Source: Marinobacter sp. F3R08 (GTDB lineage Bacteria; Pseudomonadota; Gammaproteobacteria; Pseudomonadales; Oleiphilaceae). From it: a DNA stretch of 64,000 bases. Positions 59,754 to 64,000 of the stretch are shown piece after piece. The position numbers and the translations under genes were made by a program. The stretch lies in the NCBI RefSeq assembly GCF_018860425.1, contig NZ_JAHKPI010000025.1:528524-592523 (forward strand), given 5' to 3'. Each line of letters begins with the position of its first letter. The stretch's first letter is position 1. Below the pieces are notes generated by a model, which worked only from the letters and a program-made list of their open reading frames with translations, did no database searches and was not told the DNA's origin.

Positions 59754-62700
59754 TTATTCAGCTGGATCGTAGGCCAGACTTGGTGCAAGCCAACGTTCCG
59801 CTTCGGCTCGGGATATTCCCTTGCGTTCAGCATAGTCTTCAACCTGGTCAGCGCCAATTTTCCCGACTGAAAAGTATTTGGATTCCGGGTGCGAAAAATA
59901 CCAGCCGGACACGGCGGCGGTTGGAAACATGGCGAAATGTTCCGTCAGCTCAATTCCGATTTTATCGGTGGCCTCGAGAAGTTCAAACAAGGCAGCCTTC
60001 TCAGTATGATCCGGACAGGCAGGGTAGCCTGGAGCAGGGCGGATTCCGCGGTATCGTTCTTTGATCAGATCGTCATTGGCCAGTTCTTCGTCAGCGGCGT
60101 AACGCCAGAACTCCTGTCGGACACGCTCGTGCATGCGCTCAGCGAAAGCTTCTGCGAGACGGTCTGCCAGAGCTTTCACCATGATTGCGTTGTAATCGTC
60201 ATTGGCGTCCTTGAACTCCACTGAGAACTCCTCGGCGCCGATGCCTGTAGTGACGGCAAAGCCACCCACGTAATCAACGTTGTCCGAGCCCTCAGGTGCC
60301 ACGAAATCAGAGAGTGCCATCATGGGTTTTCCGGGAGCCTTCTCATCCTGTTGTCGAAGGTGGTGCAGGGTGGTCAACTCGTCGCTACGGGATTCGTCCT
60401 TGTACAGCACGATGTCGTCGCCTCTGCGATTCGCTGGCCAGAAACCGATAACGCCGCGGGCAGTGATCCGTTTCTCGTCGATCATCCGGCGCAGAATAAT
60501 CTGAGCATCGTCGAAGAGATTTCGTGCTGCCTCACCACGCTTGGGGTCATCAAAGATGGCCGGGTACTTGCCAGAAATATCCCAGGATATGAAGAATGGC
60601 GTCCAGTCGATGTAATCAACCAGCTCATTGAGATCGTATTCTTCGAAGACCCGGATTCCAGTAAATGCCGGTTTGGGGGGCTGGTAGCCTTCAAACGATA
60701 TCTCCGGAGCACGATCCCGTGCCGCCTTGAGAGAAACCAGCTTGGTCCTGTCGCCACGGTTCTTGCGGCGCTCGCGGATTTCATCATATTCCGTGCGTGC
60801 AGCGCTTACCAAATCCGGCTTGGCGGTTTTGCTTAGAAGTTGCGAGGCAACGTTCACGCAGCGAGACGCATCCGATACGTACAGTGCAATGTCGTTTTTG
60901 TACTGGGGCTCGATCTTTACGGCAGTATGAGCCTTCGACGTTGTGGCTCCGCCTATCATAAGCGGGATCTTGAAATCCAGCCGCTGCATTTCGCGGGCCA
61001 CGTGCACCATTTCGTCCAGGGAGGGTGTGATCAACCCGCTGAGACCAATGATGTCGACGTCGTATTGTTTTGCGGCGTCCAGAATCTTGTCACAAGGCAC
61101 CATGACGCCGAGGTCAATGACTTCATAGTTGTTGCACTGAAGCACCACTCCGACGATGTTCTTGCCAATATCGTGCACGTCGCCTTTCACTGTCGCCATG
61201 AGGATCTTGCCTTTGGCTTTCTGATCTTCAGTCTTCTCGGCCTCGATAAAAGGGATCAGATGGGCGACGGCCTGCTTCATGACGCGGGCACTCTTGACCA
61301 CCTGGGGCAGGAACATTTTCCCGTCGCCGAACAGATCGCCAACCACGTTCATGCCGTCCATCAACGGACCTTCAATCACTTCAATGGGGTGGCTTGCGTT
61401 TTGGCGGCAGGCTTCGGTGTCATCAATGATGTACGAGGTAATGCCCTTCACCAGAGCATGTTCAAGTCTTTTTTCAACGGGCCATTGCCGCCATGCCAGG
61501 TCTTCTTCCTGTGTTTTTCCGCCTTTGCCTTTGTAGCGTTCGGCAATTTCAAGCAGGCGGTCGGTGGCGTCATCGCGGCGGTTCAGGACAACGTCTTCCA
61601 CCCGTTCCTTGAGTTCCGGATCGATTTCGTCGTAGATCACCAATTGTCCGGGATTCACGATTCCCATGTTCATCCCGGCCTTGATGGCGTGGTACAGGAA
61701 CACGGAGTGGATGGCTTCCCGGACCATATCATTGCCCCGGAACGAGAAGGACACGTTGCTCACGCCTCCGGAAATGGAGGCGTAGGGAAGGTGTTCCCGA
61801 ATCCAGCGTGTGGCGTTGATGAAATCCACAGCGTAGTTGTTATGTTCTTCTATGCCAGTAGCAATGGCGAAGATGTTAGGGTCAAAGATAATATCGGCCG
61901 GATTGAAGCCGATGCCCTTTAACACGTCGTAGGAGCGTTTGCAGATCTCTGTCTTGCGCTCATAGGTATCTGCTTGCCCCTGTTCGTCAAATGCCATCAC
62001 GACAACGGCGGCGCCATAGCGCATGCAATCCCGGGCTCGTTTGATGAACTCGTCTTCGCCTTCCTTAAGGCTGATAGAGTTCACGACGGCCTTGCCCTGG
62101 ATGCAACGTAGCCCTGCTTCGATCACGTCCCACTTGGATGAATCAATCATGATCGGGACCCGGGAGATGTCCGGTTCCGAGGCCACCAGCTTCAGGAAGG
62201 TAACCATCACGTCCTTCGACTCCAGCATGCCCTCATCCATGTTGATGTCGATGATCTGGGCACCGTTTTCTACCTGGTCCCGGGCAACGCTGAGAGCTTC
62301 TTCGTACTGTTCTTCCTTGATCAGGCGCAGAAAACGCTTGGAGCCGGTGACGTTGGTGCGCTCGCCTACGTTGATGAACAGAACGTTATCATCGCCAGTA
62401 AATGGCTCGAGGCCGGAGAGGCGCAGGGCTTTCGGTCGTTCAGGAATTTTCCGGGGAGGGTACTTTGCTACAGCCTGGGCGATGGCTTCAATGTGGTCGG
62501 GGCGTGAGCCGCAGCAGCCGCCGATGATATTCAGGAAGCCATCGCGAGCGAAACCTTCAATAATCTCGGCCATTTCTTCAGGTGTCTGGTCGTACTCACC
62601 AAATTCGTTCGGAAGGCCGGCGTTCGGGTGTGCGGTTACATAGGTTTCCGCCTTGGCAGACAGTTCTTCGACGTATGGCCGAAGAGTATCGGCACCCAGC

Positions 62701-63452
62701 GCGCAGTTGAGCCCCACGGAGATAGGTCTGGCGTGCGCTACGGAGTTCCAGAAGGCTTCGGTGGTCTGGCCCGACAGGGTTCGGCCTGACGCATCGGTAA
62801 TCGTGCCGGAAATCATGATCGGCAGTGCTGTACCGCTGTCTTCAAAGTATTGTTGGGTGGCGTAGATGGCTGCTTTGGCATTCAGCGTATCGAAAATGGT
62901 TTCGATCAGGATCAGGTCGCAGCCACCCTCAACCAGGCCTTCAACCGCCTCGTAATAGTTGTCTACCAGGGCCTGAAAGTCGACGTTTCGGTAGCCAGGG
63001 TTGTTAACATCCGGTGAGATAGACGCGGTGCGCGATGTGGGTCCGACGGCGCCGGCCACAAAACGGGGCTTTTCCGGAGTCTTGGCGGTGTATACATCTG
63101 CGATCTGTCGCGCAAGCTGTGCGGCAGCTACGTTCAGTTCTTTCGCAATTTCTTCGAGGCCGTAATCTGCCTGGGAAAGCTGGGTGGAATTGAAGGTGTT
63201 GGTTTCGATGATATCCGCGCCGGCGTCCAGGTAGTCCGCATGGATGTTGCGGAGCAGGGCCGGCTGAGTCAGGTTCAGAAGATCGTTGTTGCCCTGAACC
63301 TCACGTTCATAATCGGCAAACCGATCGCCGCGGAAGGCCTTCTCGTCCAGCTTGAGGTTCTGGATCATGGTACCCATGCCGCCATCAAGGATTACTATGC
63401 GTTCCTGCAAGGCCTTGTGGAGCTGGTCGAGACGGGTTGTGCGATCGGTCAT
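59754..63452 (-). CDS. metH: Cobalamin-dependent methionine synthase
   Basis: A 1232-residue enzyme with the full four-module layout of E. coli MetH (1227). The homocysteine module has the zinc ligands Cys250, Cys313 and Cys314 ([10 protein letters not shown]). The folate module has the [14 protein letters not shown] start. The B12 module has the cobalt-binding His760 in DVHDIGKN. The C-terminal module does AdoMet-dependent reactivation. It moves a methyl group from methyltetrahydrofolate to homocysteine. No cobalamin riboswitch is evident in the 219-base upstream region. Homocysteine could be supplied by MetZ (29.8 kb). Confidence 0.97.
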   Translation of the reverse strand: MTDRTTRLDQLHKALQERIVILDGGMGTMIQNLKLDEKAFRGDRFADYEREVQGNNDLLNLTQPALLRNIHADYLDAGADIIETNTFNSTQLSQADYGLEEIAKELNVAAAQLARQIADVYTAKTPEKPRFVAGAVGPTSRTASISPDVNNPGYRNVDFQALVDNYYEAVEGLVEGGCDLILIETIFDTLNAKAAIYATQQYFEDSGTALPIMISGTITDASGRTLSGQTTEAFWNSVAHARPISVGLNCALGADTLRPYVEELSAKAETYVTAHPNAGLPNEFGEYDQTPEEMAEIIEGFARDGFLNIIGGCCGSRPDHIEAIAQAVAKYPPRKIPERPKALRLSGLEPFTGDDNVLFINVGERTNVTGSKRFLRLIKEEQYEEALSVARDQVENGAQIIDINMDEGMLESKDVMVTFLKLVASEPDISRVPIMIDSSKWDVIEAGLRCIQGKAVVNSISLKEGEDEFIKRARDCMRYGAAVVVMAFDEQGQADTYERKTEICKRSYDVLKGIGFNPADIIFDPNIFAIATGIEEHNNYAVDFINATRWIREHLPYASISGGVSNVSFSFRGNDMVREAIHSVFLYHAIKAGMNMGIVNPGQLVIYDEIDPELKERVEDVVLNRRDDATDRLLEIAERYKGKGGKTQEEDLAWRQWPVEKRLEHALVKGITSYIIDDTEACRQNASHPIEVIEGPLMDGMNVVGDLFGDGKMFLPQVVKSARVMKQAVAHLIPFIEAEKTEDQKAKGKILMATVKGDVHDIGKNIVGVVLQCNNYEVIDLGVMVPCDKILDAAKQYDVDIIGLSGLITPSLDEMVHVAREMQRLDFKIPLMIGGATTSKAHTAVKIEPQYKNDIALYVSDASRCVNVASQLLSKTAKPDLVSAARTEYDEIRERRKNRGDRTKLVSLKAARDRAPEISFEGYQPPKPAFTGIRVFEEYDLNELVDYIDWTPFFISWDISGKYPAIFDDPKRGEAARNLFDDAQIILRRMIDEKRITARGVIGFWPANRRGDDIVLYKDESRSDELTTLHHLRQQDEKAPGKPMMALSDFVAPEGSDNVDYVGGFAVTTGIGAEEFSVEFKDANDDYNAIMVKALADRLAEAFAERMHERVRQEFWRYAADEELANDDLIKERYRGIRPAPGYPACPDHTEKAALFELLEATDKIGIELTEHFAMFPTAAVSGWYFSHPESKYFSVGKIGADQVEDYAERKGISRAEAERWLAPSLAYDPAE

Positions 63453-63503
63453 AAATATATCCGGATGTCGTTAATAGCGCTGTAATAGTGTCAATGGCGC
63501 GGG

Positions 63504-63509
63504 ATCATA
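63504..63509 (-). promoter_or_regulatory. Possible extended -10 of metH
   Basis: Minus-strand TATGAT preceded by TGC (an extended -10 pattern), 52 bases before the metH ATG. The -35 region (TAAGAC at 18 bases) is poor. Confidence 0.35.
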
Positions 63510-63538
63510 GCAAAAATGCCCAGGCTCGTCTTAGTACG

Positions 63539-63557
63539 AATGACGATTATCAATTGC
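63539..63557. promoter_or_regulatory. Fur-box-like site between metH and nfuA
   Basis: On the minus strand these 19 bases agree by eye with the classic Fur consensus at 13 of 19 positions. The site lies between divergent metH and nfuA, an iron-sulfur-cluster gene, which makes iron control plausible, but the match is imperfect and AT-rich DNA gives chance hits. Confidence 0.25.
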
Positions 63558-63671
63558 CTTTCGTATATACCTGCCAATACGGGAAATTCATTACCCGACT
63601 ATTTTACTTGGTCTTTCATGTTGCGACGATCTCCCTTAAAATGAAGTGAAACTTTCAAACGGGTTGAAAAC

Positions 63672-64000
63672 ATGGCTCAGGTTACTGTGACAGATCCCGC
63701 ACGGGATTATCTTGCACAACTTATCGAGAAGCAGGACGTGGAAGGCATGGGAGTCCGTATATTCGTGACCCAGCCCGGTACCAAAAATGCCGAGACCTGT
63801 CTGGCCTATTGCCCGCCCAACGAAGTGGTACCTACGGACGAGCAGGTGGATCTGGACAAGTTCATTTTGTATCTGGATCACAATTCCGTGCCCTTCCTCG
63901 AAGAGGCTTACGTAGACTATTCCAAAGACCAGATGGGCGGTCAGCTCACTATCAAAGCACCCAACGCCAAGGTGCCCAAGATCGATGATGATGCGCCTTT
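63672..64000 (+). CDS. nfuA: Fe-S biogenesis protein NfuA (C-terminus cut off by window edge)
   Basis: The first 109 residues are present and the frame is open to the edge. The N-terminus ([18 protein letters not shown]) and the segment [23 protein letters not shown] belong to the degenerate A-type domain of NfuA. The Nfu domain with its CxxC cluster ligands lies beyond the window. NfuA carries 4Fe-4S clusters to target proteins, especially under oxidative stress or iron limitation; CysI and LeuC in this window are the kind of clients expected. Confidence 0.93.
   Translation, partial: MAQVTVTDPARDYLAQLIEKQDVEGMGVRIFVTQPGTKNAETCLAYCPPNEVVPTDEQVDLDKFILYLDHNSVPFLEEAYVDYSKDQMGGQLTIKAPNAKVPKIDDDAP

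Noticed and set aside
60840..61922. 360-codon open frame on the + strand
   Set aside because: Antisense to the B12-binding part of metH. Histidine- and valine-rich translation with no domain; a shadow of the metH codon pattern.
63453..63671. Cobalamin or SAM riboswitch before metH
   Set aside because: The 219-base region shows no B12-box-like conserved core or multi-helix arrangement that I can recognise.

Overview
The window is ordinary chromosomal DNA of a gammaproteobacterium. Gene content, protein sequences and local gene orders point to a Marinobacter-like organism, that is, a marine relative of Pseudomonas. Several blocks keep gene orders known from Pseudomonas aeruginosa: holB-pilZ, leuCDB-asd-fimV-truA-trpF, accD-folC-dedD-cvpA-purF-metZ, serS followed by a siroheme methyltransferase, yejABEF/fabI/mltD/gloB/methyltransferase/rnhA/dnaQ, and DUF934-cysI. 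The assignment is inferred from reading the proteins, without a database search. I found no rRNA, tRNA, insertion sequence, prophage, integrase or CRISPR array.

Layout. 1-8.4 kb: a truncated exported protein of unknown function, then a rightward run of DUF58 protein, TgpA-type transglutaminase, HolB, the pilus protein PilZ, an alpha/beta hydrolase, a DUF4892 protein and a patatin-like hydrolase. 8.4-11.8 kb: PrmB, chorismate synthase AroC and an MFS transporter that seems to start at a rare ATT codon. 11.8-20.8 kb: a LysR regulator divergent from leuCDB, then asd and fimV. 20.9-31.1 kb: truA-trpF-trpB-trpA-accD-folC, then dedD-cvpA-purF-metZ, a long anabolic run. 31-37.8 kb: ftsK-lolA-rarA, then serS-cobA. 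37.9-41.4 kb: a leftward DAHP synthase, and a rightward pair of a DUF1631-like protein and a c-di-GMP-type PilZ protein. 41.5-50.5 kb, leftward: gloB, then mltD-yejA-yejB-yejE-yejF-fabI packed tightly. 50.6-55.2 kb: methyltransferase, rnhA, dnaQ, fimL and a small membrane protein. 55.3-59.1 kb: an SCP2 protein, SohB, and cysI with its DUF934 partner. 59.4-64 kb: a 34-residue membrane peptide gene, a DUF2970 protein, metH and the start of nfuA.

How the genes fit together. Amino-acid biosynthesis dominates: leucine (leuCDB), the aspartate family (asd), aromatics (DAHP synthase, aroC, trpFBA), and sulfur and methionine (cobA for siroheme, cysI, metZ, metH). A second theme is the cell pole and type IV pili: FimV, FimL and PilZ are all here. 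A third is the envelope: TgpA, LolA, MltD, the Yej importer, FtsK, DedD and SohB.

I see no clear unknown multigene system. The points most worth a second look are the ATT start of the MFS gene, three consecutive inverted repeats upstream of the DUF58-tgpA genes, the tight mltD-yejABEF arrangement that suggests murein-peptide recycling, the 34-residue membrane peptide gene meeting the DUF2970 gene tail to tail, and the DUF1631-like/PilZ gene pair.
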